This document shows, in pieces, positions 25,836 to 35,711 of a stretch of 64,000 nt of DNA. Numbering within the stretch: the stretch's first letter is position 1; the number at the start of each line of letters is the position of its first letter. The notes below the pieces were generated by a model. The model searched no databases. It saw only the letters and a list, made by a program, of their open reading frames with translations, and was not told the origin of the DNA. The DNA is from Desulfobacteraceae bacterium (lineage in GTDB: Bacteria > Desulfobacterota > Desulfobacteria > Desulfobacterales > Desulfosalsimonadaceae): the NCBI GenBank assembly GCA_014237465.1, contig JABZFM010000015.1, forward strand, positions 37,997-101,996, written 5' to 3'. The translations under genes and the position numbers were made by a program.

Positions 25836-26255
25836 CTATTCTTCCACATAACTCGGGCATTCTCTTTTGTCCTCTATGTACGGCTTAATGTCTAAAATGG
25901 GGGTGCCGTCAATCATATCCGCATGATTCACCGTGATGATATTTGCCTCAACATTTAATACCGTTAACACAGACAAACCGATGGGATTGGGGCGATACGG
26001 TGAACAAATACTGAAAACGCCCATCGCCTTTTTCCGGTGAGGCGGCGTCTGAACAAGAGATGCCGGATCAAATGGTTGGCTTTTATGAAAATAAAACAGA
26101 ACAATAATTTCTTGTCCGACCGAGATGTCCTTTAAACCGTTTTCATATATTTTATTTATTTCGATCCTGCCTTTGACTTCTGAAACACTCCAGTGCCTGG
26201 GAATATTTTTTTCATTTGTATGAAATACCCCAATTGGTGTCATTTCTATCTTCAT
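25836..26255 (-). CDS. trmO: tRNA (N6-threonylcarbamoyladenosine37-N6)-methyltransferase
   Basis: 139 aa, the length of the single-domain TsaA/TrmO family. Hallmarks: PIGVFHTNEKNIPR near the N-terminus, YFHKSQPFDP, then GVFSICSPYRPNPIGLSV and DMIDGTPILDIKPYI, which line the S-adenosylmethionine pocket of this beta-barrel methyltransferase. It methylates t6A37 of certain tRNAs. Located 23 nt downstream of rlmD, so the two RNA methyltransferases likely share a transcript. Confidence 0.85.
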   Translation of the reverse strand: MKIEMTPIGVFHTNEKNIPRHWSVSEVKGRIEINKIYENGLKDISVGQEIIVLFYFHKSQPFDPASLVQTPPHRKKAMGVFSICSPYRPNPIGLSVLTVLNVEANIITVNHADMIDGTPILDIKPYIEDKRECPSYVEE

Positions 26256-26278
26256 GGTAAATACCTCGCTAAAATTTC

Positions 26279-27667
26279 CTATAACGCCTCCAGCCTTGCC
26301 ACCACTTCTATATGATAGGTATGGGGAAACATATCCACCGGCTGAATCTCGGCGACCCGGTAAGCGTCTTTCATCATCCCGGCATCTCTTGCAAGGGTCG
26401 CCGGATTACAGGAGACATAGACAATTCTTTTCGGATTCAAATCCAGCACCTGCTTGACAACATCTTTATGCATCCCGGTTCTCGGCGGATCAATAATTAA
26501 AACATCCGGTGTTTTGCTGATTTTGGACCCGACCTCACGGATATCCCCGACCATAAAACGGCAGTTTGAAACACCATTTTTCCGGCAGTTTTCCCGGGCA
26601 TCGTTCACCGCGCTTTCCACGATTTCAATACCGGTAATTTCATTGGCGGAATCCGACAGCCAGATGGGAATTGTTCCCGTACCGCTGTAGAGATCCAGCA
26701 CATCTTCTTTTCCTGTCAGCTGCGCATATTCCTTGACCATGTCATATAAAACAACCGCACCTCTGGTATTGGTCTGGAAAAATGAATTGGCGGAAACCTC
26801 AAATTCATACGGCCCCAGTTTTTCCTTCAAACACCGTTCGCCGGCAAGATGGACCTCATATTCCCCGGTGGCCACGCTGGCTATGCTGGCGGTGACATTA
26901 TTAACCACCGAGGCAATGTTTGGAAATTTTTCGCACAGCTCATCGGCCAGGGGCTGGACTTCTGCAAGGTCTTTACTGGAAGTCACGATATTGACCAGCC
27001 ATTGATCATAGGCAACTGAATGACGAATCATCAGAAACCGCCAGAATCCCTCGTGGGATCGGAGTCCGTATAGCGGGCGGGTGGAATTCTTCATATACTG
27101 CCTGACGGTGTTCAGAATCTCATTACCTGTTTCAGGATGAATGAGGCATTTATCAATATCCAGGACTTTGTGAAAGGTGCCGGGAACATGCAGGCCCAGT
27201 GCAAAACCAATGTCAATACGTTCATCACCGAGTTCGTCCGGCAAAAGCCACCGCCGATCGGAACAGGAAAATTCCATTTTATTCCGATACTCAAAAATCC
27301 GATCAGACGCCCTGGTGGGGTGCACCGTTACATCTTCAAGGCCGCCGATATGTTCAAACGACTCTTTCACATGGCGCTGTTTATATTCAAGCTGCTTTTC
27401 ATATTTAAAAAACTGCCATTTACACCCGCCGCAAAACCCGCTAAAGGCGCATGGGGCTTTTATACGATCCATCGACGGAGACAGCAGGGAAACAATGCGT
27501 GATTCCGCGTAATTTTTCTTTTTTTTAAAAATACGTACAATGACACGGTCTCCGGGTACGGCCTGCTCGACAAATAAGGTAAATCCGTCTATTTTGGCAA
27601 TGCCCTTCCCGCCAAATGCCAGATCCGTTACCTCCAGCTCAATTTCCCGGCCTTTTTTAATATTCAT
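26279..27667 (-). CDS. rlmD: 23S rRNA (uracil-5-)-methyltransferase, RlmD/RumA family
   Basis: 462 aa. An N-terminal TRAM domain (residues 1-60) is followed by a 4Fe-4S motif (CAFSGFCGGCKWQ plus a later Cys) and a class I methyltransferase domain: DLYSGTGTIPIWL, the VGDIREV segment, IDPPRTG and VSCNPATLARD with the catalytic Cys. Such enzymes make 5-methyluridine in 23S rRNA; the exact position (1939 or 747) cannot be read from sequence. It is divergent from the alpha/beta hydrolase gene. Confidence 0.88.
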   Translation of the reverse strand: MNIKKGREIELEVTDLAFGGKGIAKIDGFTLFVEQAVPGDRVIVRIFKKKKNYAESRIVSLLSPSMDRIKAPCAFSGFCGGCKWQFFKYEKQLEYKQRHVKESFEHIGGLEDVTVHPTRASDRIFEYRNKMEFSCSDRRWLLPDELGDERIDIGFALGLHVPGTFHKVLDIDKCLIHPETGNEILNTVRQYMKNSTRPLYGLRSHEGFWRFLMIRHSVAYDQWLVNIVTSSKDLAEVQPLADELCEKFPNIASVVNNVTASIASVATGEYEVHLAGERCLKEKLGPYEFEVSANSFFQTNTRGAVVLYDMVKEYAQLTGKEDVLDLYSGTGTIPIWLSDSANEITGIEIVESAVNDARENCRKNGVSNCRFMVGDIREVGSKISKTPDVLIIDPPRTGMHKDVVKQVLDLNPKRIVYVSCNPATLARDAGMMKDAYRVAEIQPVDMFPHTYHIEVVARLEAL

Positions 27668-27770
27668 ATATGTTTATAACCCCTGATTATTTTTAATTTA
27701 CTTTTAAAAATGGATATAATAATTGTTTATCACAAAATCAATCGGCGATTCACATATAGAGGCTGAAATT

Positions 27771-28490
27771 ATGCAAAAGACAATACTTTTTTCTTCTGAT
27801 GAATATCAACTACACGGCACCCTGCACCTGCCGGCAATAAAAAACCCGCCGGTGGTGATCGGGTCCCACGGGCTGCTCAGTACCGGCGATTCCCCTAAAC
27901 AGATTGCTTTGGCTGAAACATGCGTTCAGCACAATATGGCATATTTCCGCTATGATCATCGTGGATGCGGAAAAAGTGATGGAGAATTTACTTCTGCCAC
28001 AACATTTGAAGGACGTTGCCGTGACCTGATTTCTGCTGTGAAAACCCTCCGGGGCTTACCTGAAACCGGAGACGCAATTGCGCTTTTCGGCAGCAGTTTC
28101 GGCGGGGCCATCAGCCTGGCAATGGCCATGGCATTGAACATTGCATCAATTGTGACCGTCGCAGCCCCCCTATGCAGTGAACTCATTAAAGAACCTTATG
28201 TCAATGATTCGGCAAACAAACCAGTGATGCAGATGCTTGACAAAGACAAACTGTTTTTTGATATTAGGGACCGGATATCCGTTATCAGCCATCTGCTGAT
28301 TTTTCATGGGGATGACGACAGAATTGTACCTTTTGAAAATGCCCTGGAATTAAATCAAAAAGCAAAAAAACCCAAAATGCTGATTTGTCAAAAAACCGGG
28401 GACCACCCGATGAGCAATGAAATTCATCAGGAAGAATTTATTGATCAGGCGGTTGCATGGTTTAAAAAATATTTCCGGACCACATCATAG
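27771..28490 (+). CDS. Alpha/beta hydrolase
   Basis: 239 aa from ATG 27771 (AGAGG 8 nt upstream; an earlier in-frame ATG at 27723 adds an unconserved stretch). A single-domain serine hydrolase: SHGLLSTGDS oxyanion region, nucleophile elbow FGSSFGGA, acid in HGDDDRIVP and the general base in KTGDHPMSN complete the triad. It resembles small dienelactone hydrolase/acyl-esterase-like proteins; no signal peptide. Substrate unknown. It runs divergently from rlmD and ahead of the ilv leader, without a clear terminator between. Confidence 0.8.
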   Translation: MQKTILFSSDEYQLHGTLHLPAIKNPPVVIGSHGLLSTGDSPKQIALAETCVQHNMAYFRYDHRGCGKSDGEFTSATTFEGRCRDLISAVKTLRGLPETGDAIALFGSSFGGAISLAMAMALNIASIVTVAAPLCSELIKEPYVNDSANKPVMQMLDKDKLFFDIRDRISVISHLLIFHGDDDRIVPFENALELNQKAKKPKMLICQKTGDHPMSNEIHQEEFIDQAVAWFKKYFRTTS

Positions 28491-28572
28491 GCAGTAAATT
28501 AAATTATATTTTATCATCTTTTTGTAACGAGTAACAAAACATTAAACTGTTCAAAAAAATTATAAAACCGGC

Positions 28573-28600
28573 TTGACAAGCTAAAATTATATTGTTACAT
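28573..28600 (+). promoter_or_regulatory. ilv operon promoter
   Basis: TTGACA at 28573-28578, a 16-nt spacer and TTACAT at 28595-28600 give a plausible sigma-70 promoter. It is placed about 33 nt ahead of the leader peptide start, as in classical attenuated biosynthetic operons. Confidence 0.5.
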
Positions 28601-28632
28601 GGGAAGAAAATGTAATTTGAAGGCCTCAAAAA

Positions 28633-28737
28633 ATGAAGAAATTTAAAGTCATTATCAACAATTTACTACTTATTATTGTCATTCTTGTGGGCGTCCTTGT
28701 GGGCACCATTGATGTCTGCAACCAAGACAAGTGTTGA
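28633..28737 (+). CDS. Probable ilv leader peptide (attenuator control)
   Basis: 34 codons, ATG with GAAGG 9 nt upstream, ending TGA. The peptide runs MKKFKVIINNLLLIIVILVG then VLVGTIDVCNQDKC: 17 of 34 residues are Ile, Leu or Val, the three products of the downstream operon. It ends just before mutually exclusive RNA hairpins and the terminator upstream of ilvD. This is what E. coli ilv leader peptides look like. A small single-span membrane protein is the alternative reading, but the position and RNA structures favour attenuation. Confidence 0.7.
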   Translation: MKKFKVIINNLLLIIVILVGVLVGTIDVCNQDKC

Positions 28738-28812
28738 TAATGGCCTGACTTTATAACAAAACAATTTTAAAAACCGTTATCAGCACTAAAAAGCTGATAA
28801 CGGTTTTTTTTT
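28702..28812 (+). terminator. Transcription attenuator before ilvD
   Basis: Terminator hairpin: AAAACCGTTATCAGC (28770-28784) pairs perfectly with GCTGATAACGGTTTT (28793-28807) around an 8-nt loop, followed by Ts to 28812. Antiterminator: GTTGATAATGG (28733-28743), overlapping the leader stop codon, can pair over all 11 nt (two G-U) with CCGTTATCAGC of the terminator's left arm. Pause/protector: GGCACCATT (28702-28710) can pair with AATGGCC (28739-28745). A ribosome stalled on the Ile/Val codons would free the antiterminator; one reaching the stop would cover it and allow termination. Confidence 0.75.
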
Positions 28813-28828
28813 GACGGAGATTTAAAAA

Positions 28829-30496
28829 ATGAAAAGTGACAGAGCCAAAAAAGGGATTGAAAGAGCCCCTCACCGTTCTTTGTTTAAAGCCATCGGCTAT
28901 ACGGATGAAGAAATTAATCGGCCGCTGATCGGAGTTGCAAACTCGGTGAATACGGCGATTCCCGGCCATGTTCATTTAGATAAAATAACGGAAGCCGTCA
29001 AGGTCGGTATTTATATGGCCGGCGGAACACCGGTGGAGTTCGGCACAATCGGTGTCTGCGATGGGATTGCCATGAACCATGTGGGGATGAAATATTCCCT
29101 GGGTAGCCGGGAACTGATTGCCGATTCCGTTGAAGTCATGGGAATTGCCCATGCCCTTGACGGCATGGTCATGGTTCCGAATTGTGACAAAATCGTTCCG
29201 GGTATGCTGATGGCCGCAGCCCGTCTGGATGTCCCGACAATCTTCATCAGCGGCGGTCCCATGCTGGCCGGAAAACATCCGGACAACCCGAAAAAAAAAG
29301 TCGACCTGATCACGGTCTTTGAAGCAGTGGGCGCTGTTCGATCCGGTAAAATGACTGAAGAACAGCTGACAGGCATCGAAGATGCCGCCTGTCCGACCTG
29401 CGGGTCCTGTTCCGGAATGTTTACGGCCAACTCCATGAACTGCCTGACCGAAGTCATCGGCCTGGGGTTACCCGGCAACGGCACCATCCCTGCGGTGATG
29501 TCCGCCCGTATCCGGCTGGCAAAAATGGCCGGGATGAAAATAATGGAACTTTTGGAAAAACAGATCACACCGAGCCAAATATTGACCCAAAAAGCGTTTG
29601 AAAATGCCCTGACCGTGGATATGGCCCTTGGCTGCTCAACAAACACGGTGCTTCATTTGACCGCACTGGCCCATGAAATCGGCCTGCCCCTGGATTTGGA
29701 TCTGATCAATGAAGTCAGCAAACGGACACCGCATCTGTGTTCATTAAGCCCGGGCGGGGCCCATCATATTGAAGATCTGCATTATGCCGGGGGCATTCAG
29801 GCGATTATTAAAGTCCTGGCAGATAACGGATCCATTCACGATGACTGTATAACGGTCACCGGCAAAACGGTTAAAGACAATATTGCCCAGGCCGCGGTAC
29901 AGGATTCGGAGGTGATCCGACCGATTGATAACCCATACCATGAGGTCGGCGGACTTGCGGTACTGTTCGGCAATATAGCGCCCAACGGCTGCGTGGTCAA
30001 ACAATCCGCGGTTGTTGCCGAAATGATGATTCATGAAGGTCCGGCAAGGGTGTTTGATTCCGAAGAAGATGCCACGGAAGCGATTCTTAACGGAAAAATT
30101 GTTAAAGGCGATGTGATAGTAATCCGATATGAAGGTCCCATGGGCGGGCCGGGTATGCGAGAAATGCTGACCCCGACATCGGCCATTGCCGGAATGCAGC
30201 TGGATGCGCACGTGGCCCTCATCACTGATGGCAGATTCTCCGGCGGTACCCGGGGGGCGGCGATTGGGCATGTTTCCCCGGAAGCCATGCAGCAAGGCAC
30301 GATCGCCATCGTTTCCGAAGGTGATGTCATATCTATTGATATCCCGCAAAAAACAATCTCATTAAAAGTTGATGAAAAAGAGATCAAAGACCGGCTTTCA
30401 AAATGGGTAAAACCGGCGCCCAGAATCACAAAAGGTTACATGGCCCGATATGCCCGCATGGTATCGTCGGCGGATAAAGGCGCGGTCATGGAATAA
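28829..30496 (+). CDS. ilvD: Dihydroxy-acid dehydratase
   Basis: 555 aa, GGAG at the expected distance. IlvD/Edd family with Fe-S cysteines in NCDKIVPG and [18 protein letters not shown]. Further blocks are [41 protein letters not shown] and [11 protein letters not shown]. It dehydrates 2,3-dihydroxy-isovalerate and -methylvalerate to the 2-keto acids of valine/leucine and isoleucine. First structural gene of the ilv-leu operon, directly behind the attenuator. Confidence 0.96.
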   Translation: MKSDRAKKGIERAPHRSLFKAIGYTDEEINRPLIGVANSVNTAIPGHVHLDKITEAVKVGIYMAGGTPVEFGTIGVCDGIAMNHVGMKYSLGSRELIADSVEVMGIAHALDGMVMVPNCDKIVPGMLMAAARLDVPTIFISGGPMLAGKHPDNPKKKVDLITVFEAVGAVRSGKMTEEQLTGIEDAACPTCGSCSGMFTANSMNCLTEVIGLGLPGNGTIPAVMSARIRLAKMAGMKIMELLEKQITPSQILTQKAFENALTVDMALGCSTNTVLHLTALAHEIGLPLDLDLINEVSKRTPHLCSLSPGGAHHIEDLHYAGGIQAIIKVLADNGSIHDDCITVTGKTVKDNIAQAAVQDSEVIRPIDNPYHEVGGLAVLFGNIAPNGCVVKQSAVVAEMMIHEGPARVFDSEEDATEAILNGKIVKGDVIVIRYEGPMGGPGMREMLTPTSAIAGMQLDAHVALITDGRFSGGTRGAAIGHVSPEAMQQGTIAIVSEGDVISIDIPQKTISLKVDEKEIKDRLSKWVKPAPRITKGYMARYARMVSSADKGAVME

Positions 30497-30600
30497 ATAA
30501 CAATTAAAAATTTATAATTAAAAATTAGGAATTAATAAGTTCTGAGGCCTACGTCCTAATTCTTAATTCTTCATTCCTAATTCTTAATTCTTCATCAAGG
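30497..30600 (+). repeat. AT-rich inverted repeats between ilvD and ilvB
   Basis: The 104-nt spacer is built of AATTAAAAATTAGGAATTA-like segments on the left and TCCTAATTCTTAATTCTT segments (present twice) on the right, so the transcript could fold into a long weak hairpin. No U-tract or ORF. It could stabilise mRNA ends or be a small dispersed repeat. Confidence 0.45.
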
Positions 30601-30604
30601 ATGG

Positions 30605-32299
30605 ATGATCATGAGCAAGTTAACGGGTGCACAGATTCTATTGAGGATGTTAAAGGAAGAAGGCGTTGATACGATCTTCGGGTATCCCGGAGGTGTTGTC
30701 CTTGACATTTATGATGAGCTGGCAAGAACCGATTTAAAACATATCCTCGTTCGTCATGAACAGGGTGCGGTGCATGCCGCGGATGCTTATGCACGCGCGT
30801 CCGGAAAGGTCGGTGTTTGCCTGGTTACTTCAGGTCCCGGTGCGACAAACACAGTCACAGGGATCGCGACTGCAAATATGGATTCCATACCCATTGTGGT
30901 CATCACCGGTCAGGTTCCGACCAAACTGATCGGAAATGATGCGTTTCAGGAAGTCGATATTGTCGGCATCACCCGGCCCTGCACAAAACATAATTACCTG
31001 GTAAAGGATGTAAAAGATCTTGCAAAAACCATAAAGGAAGCATTTCATATCGCACGATCCGGTCGTCCGGGACCGGTACTCATCGACCTGCCCAAGGATG
31101 TTTCGATTTCCAAAACCAGCTTTAAGCTACCGGATGATGTCCAGCTAAGGTCATATAATCCCACTTATGTGCCCAACCGGAAGCAACTTCTAAAAGTGGT
31201 GGATATGATCAAAAAGGCAAAAAAACCGCTGATCTTCAGCGGCGGCGGGGTGATATTATCCCGGGCGCATAAAGAGCTGGCTGAACTGGCAAAAAAAAAC
31301 AAGATACCGGTCACCAGCACGCTCATGGGACTTGGTGGGTTTTCAGGTATGGATCCCCTGTGGCTGGGTATGCTCGGCATGCACGGCACTTATCGCGCGA
31401 ATATGTCGGTTTCGGAATGTGACCTGATGATTGCCGTGGGAGTTCGTTTTGATGACCGTGTCACCGGGAAAACCGATGAATTTGCCCCCTACGCAAAAAT
31501 TGTCCAGATTGATATAGACCCCACGTCAATCCAGAAGAATATCCAGGTCCATGTTCCGGTTGTTGGAGATTGCAAGATTTCCCTGGAATTATTAAACCAG
31601 ATGATCGATCATGAGGATATGGGAGAATTAAAACCGGAACACCAGCAGTGGCTGGATCGGATTGACAACTGGAAAAAAACGACCCCTCAGGTGTATGACC
31701 AAACAGATGTGATCAAGCCGCAATATGTTATTGAAAAACTGTTTGAACTCACCAAAGGAGAAGCGATCATCACCACCGAGGTCGGTCAGAACCAGATGTG
31801 GGCGGCACAGTATTATCATTTCACGCAACCGGGGCAATTTATCAGTTCCGGCGGCTTGGGGACCATGGGTTTTGGTCTTCCGGCCGCTGTCGGCGCCCAG
31901 GTCGCAGCGCCGGACAAACTGGTTGTGGATATTGCCGGTGACGGCAGTATCCAGATGAACATCCAGGAAATGGCAACGGCTGTTCAATATAATCTGCCGG
32001 TAAAGGTCGTTATATTAAACAACGGGTTTTTGGGAATGGTTCGTCAATGGCAGCAGCTTTTTTATGACAAATGCTATTCATCCACCAAGTTCCAGCATAC
32101 CCCGGATTTTGTAAAACTGGCGGAAGCCTATGGAGCGGTTGGTTTAAGGGCCACAAAGCCCGAAGAGGTTGAAAAAGTTCTCAAGGAAGGAATCGTCTGC
32201 AAAAAAGCCGTTATCATGGATTTTGTGGTTGAACCGGAGGAATGTGTTTATCCCATGGTTCCCGCAGGGGCGCCGATTTCTAAAATGCTGTTGGTTTAA
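30605..32299 (+). CDS. ilvB: Acetolactate synthase, large catalytic subunit
   Basis: 564 aa (an alternative ATG lies 6 nt further). ThDP enzyme: [15 protein letters not shown], the catalytic Glu in [39 protein letters not shown], and the ThDP/Mg motif [15 protein letters not shown] through [13 protein letters not shown]. It condenses pyruvate with pyruvate or 2-ketobutyrate for valine/leucine or isoleucine. Followed by its regulatory subunit gene 17 nt downstream. Confidence 0.96.
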   Translation: MIMSKLTGAQILLRMLKEEGVDTIFGYPGGVVLDIYDELARTDLKHILVRHEQGAVHAADAYARASGKVGVCLVTSGPGATNTVTGIATANMDSIPIVVITGQVPTKLIGNDAFQEVDIVGITRPCTKHNYLVKDVKDLAKTIKEAFHIARSGRPGPVLIDLPKDVSISKTSFKLPDDVQLRSYNPTYVPNRKQLLKVVDMIKKAKKPLIFSGGGVILSRAHKELAELAKKNKIPVTSTLMGLGGFSGMDPLWLGMLGMHGTYRANMSVSECDLMIAVGVRFDDRVTGKTDEFAPYAKIVQIDIDPTSIQKNIQVHVPVVGDCKISLELLNQMIDHEDMGELKPEHQQWLDRIDNWKKTTPQVYDQTDVIKPQYVIEKLFELTKGEAIITTEVGQNQMWAAQYYHFTQPGQFISSGGLGTMGFGLPAAVGAQVAAPDKLVVDIAGDGSIQMNIQEMATAVQYNLPVKVVILNNGFLGMVRQWQQLFYDKCYSSTKFQHTPDFVKLAEAYGAVGLRATKPEEVEKVLKEGIVCKKAVIMDFVVEPEECVYPMVPAGAPISKMLLV

Positions 32300-32316
32300 T
32301 TAATAAGGATATGGAA

Positions 32317-32811
32317 ATGACAAAAAAACATATACTCTCTATTCTTGTCGATAATGAACCGGGTGTTCTTTCCAGAATCGCCGGGCTGTTTTCCGGCCGG
32401 GGTTATAATATCGATAGCCTGTGTGTCGCGGAAACTGCGGAACCCTTTGTATCCCGAATCACCATGGTGACCAAGGGGGATTCAATGATCCTGGAGCAAA
32501 TTAAAAAACAAGTGAACAAGATAATCAATGTGATTAAAGTGACCGATCTCACAGACCAGGAATTTGTTGAACGGGAACTGGTCCTGTTGAAGGTCAACGC
32601 GAAAGCGGAACACCGGGCAGAAATTTTAAGAATTACCGATATTTTCAGGGGCCAGGTGGTGGATGTCGGCCAGGAGCACTTTACCATCAACATCATCGGA
32701 GATACCGACAAAATAACCGCAATCTTGACCCTTTTAAAACCATTCGGCATCCGTGAAATTGCAAGAACCGGGTGCATTGCAATGTTTAGGGAAAATAAAT
32801 CAAAATCTTAG
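32317..32811 (+). CDS. ilvN: Acetolactate synthase, small regulatory subunit
   Basis: 164 aa from ATG 32317 (AAGG 9 nt upstream; the ATG at 32311 is too close). N-terminal ACT domain ILSILVDNEPGVLSRIAGLFSGRGYNIDSL, and the C-terminal ALS_ss_C domain with FRGQVVDVG and EIARTGCIAMFR. It confers feedback sensitivity, usually to valine, on IlvB. The ilvH-type length and gene order are normal. Confidence 0.94.
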   Translation: MTKKHILSILVDNEPGVLSRIAGLFSGRGYNIDSLCVAETAEPFVSRITMVTKGDSMILEQIKKQVNKIINVIKVTDLTDQEFVERELVLLKVNAKAEHRAEILRITDIFRGQVVDVGQEHFTINIIGDTDKITAILTLLKPFGIREIARTGCIAMFRENKSKS

Positions 32812-32858
32812 AAATAATATAAACAAATTTTAATAAAAAAATAACGAAGGAGTAAATC

Positions 32859-33911
32859 ATGGCAAAAATTGACTTTGGCGGAACAATCGAAGATGTAATC
32901 ATATCCGACGAATTCCCACTTGATAAGGCACGCGAGATTCTGAAAGATGAAACAATCACCATCCTCGGATATGGCGTCCAGGGCCCTGCTCAGGCGCTGA
33001 ATCTCAGGGACAATGGGATTGATGTGATCATTGGCCAGATAGAAGGTGACGAATACTGGGAAAAAGCGATTAAGGACGGGTTTGTACCCGGCGAATCCCT
33101 GTTCCCCATTAAAGAAGCCGCCCAAAAAGGCACCATTATCATGGAGCTTTTATCTGATGCAGGCCAGACTGCCACATGGCCTGTTATAAAAGAATGTTTA
33201 AACGAAGGGGATGCCCTGTATTTTTCTCATGGCTTTTCCATTGTTTACAAAGACCAGACCGGAATCATTGCACCGAAAAATATTGATGTTATCCTCGTGG
33301 CACCCAAGGGGTCGGGGACAAGTGTACGGGCTAATTTTTTAGCCGGCGACGGGATTAATTCCAGTTATGCGATCGAACAGGATTTTACCGGCAGAGCAAA
33401 AGACAGAACCCTTGCGTTAGGGATTGCAGTCGGCTCCGGTTATCTGTTTCCCACAACGTTTCAGAAAGAAGTTTTCAGTGACCTCACCGGCGAACGGGGT
33501 GTTCTGATGGGTTGCCTTTCAGGCGTCATGGAAGCACAGTACAATGTGCTGCGCAAAAACGGTCATTCACCGAGTGAGGCTTTCAATGAAACCGTTGAAG
33601 AACTCACCCAGAGCCTGATCCGGTTAGTTGACCAGAACGGCATGGACTGGATGTTCTCAAACTGCAGCGCAACCGCTCAGCGCGGGGCGTTGGATTGGGC
33701 ACCCAAGTTCAGAGATGCGGTAATGCCGGTTTTTGAAGATCTGTATGAAAAGGTCGCAAATGGCAGCGAAACCAGAAGGGTTTTAGACGTCAACAGTGCG
33801 CCGGATTACAAAGAAAAACTCCAGGCTGAATTAGATGAGATTAAAAATTCTGAAATGTGGAAAGCCGGCGCCGCGGTCCGTTCATTAAGACCCACTCAAA
33901 GAAAAAAATAA
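32859..33911 (+). CDS. ilvC: Ketol-acid reductoisomerase, possibly NADH-preferring
   Basis: 350 aa. Rossmann start ILGYGVQGPAQALNLRDNG, then KARI knotted domain with KGSGTSVR, DLTGERGVLMG, EAQYNVL and SNCSATAQRGALDW. In the cofactor-specificity loop after strand beta-2 the typical Arg/Ser residues that hold the 2'-phosphate of NADPH are missing; it reads IIGQIEGDEYW, with acidic residues instead. That suggests NADH use, a rarer property reported for a few KARIs from anaerobes. It isomerises and reduces acetolactate and acetohydroxybutyrate. Confidence 0.93.
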   Translation: MAKIDFGGTIEDVIISDEFPLDKAREILKDETITILGYGVQGPAQALNLRDNGIDVIIGQIEGDEYWEKAIKDGFVPGESLFPIKEAAQKGTIIMELLSDAGQTATWPVIKECLNEGDALYFSHGFSIVYKDQTGIIAPKNIDVILVAPKGSGTSVRANFLAGDGINSSYAIEQDFTGRAKDRTLALGIAVGSGYLFPTTFQKEVFSDLTGERGVLMGCLSGVMEAQYNVLRKNGHSPSEAFNETVEELTQSLIRLVDQNGMDWMFSNCSATAQRGALDWAPKFRDAVMPVFEDLYEKVANGSETRRVLDVNSAPDYKEKLQAELDEIKNSEMWKAGAAVRSLRPTQRKK

Positions 33912-34049
33912 CTGGTTTTTTACCATTTTGTTATTATATTTAAATCAATCGGGGTCATGTCATCATAAATCACATGCCCGATTGCAGCTTAAAAGAACAA
34001 ATTTTTGTTTTAAACAACCAATCCTTCAAATCCGGAGACCTTGTATATA

Positions 34050-35672
34050 ATGGAACCAATTCTGTTATATGATACAACATTAAGAGATGGCACCCAGGGT
34101 GAGAAAATCACTTTTTCAGGTGATGACAAGATCAAAATCGCAAAAAAGCTGGACGAACTTGGCATTCACTATATTGAGGGCGGGTGGCCCGGCTCCAACG
34201 TCAAGGACAAGGAATTTTTTAAATCCGCAAAAAATATTGTTTTTAAAAATTCCAGGTTAACCGCGTTCGGGTCGACCCATCGATACGGCATATCTGCCCA
34301 GGAAGATAAAAATCTGAATGCCATCATTGAATGCGGTGCGCCGGTTGCCACAATTTTCGGAAAAACATGGGATCTTCATGTCGAAAAAATACTGCGGATA
34401 CGCTTAGAAGACAATTTGGACATGATCCGTGAATCCGTCGCATATCTGAAAACAAGTCATCTTGAAGAAGTCCATTATGACGCAGAGCACTTTTTTGACG
34501 GGTTTAAGGAAAACAAGGATTATGCGCTTCAGACACTTTCCGCTGCCGTCACAGCCGGCGTGGATGCCATCGGCCTGTGTGATACCAATGGCGGTTCACT
34601 GCCCCATGAAGTTGAATCGATTGTCAAAGAAGTGATCGCATATTTTGACAAACCGGAAGCAGAACAAAAACGCAAAAAACCGATCCGCTTCGGCATTCAT
34701 ACGCATAACGATGCCAACCTTGCGGTCGCCAATTCTATTGCTGCGGTGCGCGCGGGGGCCGTCATTGTTCAGGGGACGATTAATGGATACGGAGAAAGAT
34801 GCGGTAATGCGGATTTAACCTCCATTATTCCCATTTTGAAGCTCAAAATGAAGCATCCCTGCATCTCGGATGAAAATTTAAAAAAACTCCGGATGGCGTC
34901 TTTGTTTGTAAGTGAAACCGCAAATATGACCCCGCTGAGCTCAAGGCCTTTTGTGGGCAAAAGCGCATTTGCGCATAAAGGCGGCATCCATGTCAATGCC
35001 ATTATGAAGGAATCCCGTTCTTATGAACATATGGATCCCACGCTTGTCGGCAACCGTCAGCGGGTGCTGGTTTCCGATATGTCCGGAAAAAGCAATATTG
35101 AGTATAAAGCCAAAGAACTCGGCATATCGCTTGACGATAACGGACTGGATACCGAAAAAATTCTGTCCCGGATCAAACGTCTGGAAAAAGAAGGATACCA
35201 GTTTGATGTGGCGGACGGCACATTTCAGATAATGATGGAAAAACTGGCAAATCAATTTAAACCATTGTTTGACCTGGATTCCTTCAGAGTCACCATTGAA
35301 AAAAATAAAGATCAACCCTGCTACTCCCATGCAACGATCAAAATTTCCGTTGACGATGAGGTTCAGGGCATCACTGCGGCCGAAGGCTCTGGGCCGGTCA
35401 GCGCCCTTGATAATGCCCTGAGAAAGGCCTTAAACAAGGTATATCCCAATGTACTGGATCCCGTACATTTGGTGGATTTTAAAGTCAGGGTCTTAGATGG
35501 CAGAGACGGGACCGCGGCCCGGGTCCGGGTGCTTATCGAATCCAGGGATGAAACCAGCATCTGGAGCACCATCGGTGTTTCCGAAGATGTTATCGAAGCC
35601 AGCTGGCAGGCGTTGGCAGACAGTTTCCAGCATAAACTGGCCCGTTTGGAGAAAGACAAGTCCATTAAATAA
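34050..35672 (+). CDS. cimA: (R)-citramalate synthase
   Basis: 540 aa from ATG 34050, the start of the conserved MEPILLYDTTLRDGTQGE. HMGL-like barrel with GGWPGSNVKDKEFF, the sequence that distinguishes citramalate synthases from isopropylmalate synthases. HTHNDANLAVANS and GYGERCGNADL follow, then a LeuA dimerisation/allosteric domain after about residue 400. It condenses pyruvate and acetyl-CoA to citramalate, a threonine-independent route to 2-ketobutyrate for isoleucine. Its place within the ilv operon fits. Confidence 0.93.
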   Translation: MEPILLYDTTLRDGTQGEKITFSGDDKIKIAKKLDELGIHYIEGGWPGSNVKDKEFFKSAKNIVFKNSRLTAFGSTHRYGISAQEDKNLNAIIECGAPVATIFGKTWDLHVEKILRIRLEDNLDMIRESVAYLKTSHLEEVHYDAEHFFDGFKENKDYALQTLSAAVTAGVDAIGLCDTNGGSLPHEVESIVKEVIAYFDKPEAEQKRKKPIRFGIHTHNDANLAVANSIAAVRAGAVIVQGTINGYGERCGNADLTSIIPILKLKMKHPCISDENLKKLRMASLFVSETANMTPLSSRPFVGKSAFAHKGGIHVNAIMKESRSYEHMDPTLVGNRQRVLVSDMSGKSNIEYKAKELGISLDDNGLDTEKILSRIKRLEKEGYQFDVADGTFQIMMEKLANQFKPLFDLDSFRVTIEKNKDQPCYSHATIKISVDDEVQGITAAEGSGPVSALDNALRKALNKVYPNVLDPVHLVDFKVRVLDGRDGTAARVRVLIESRDETSIWSTIGVSEDVIEASWQALADSFQHKLARLEKDKSIK

Positions 35673-35711
35673 TAATTTAAATCCGTATAAGAAAATATCC
35701 AGGAAAGACCC

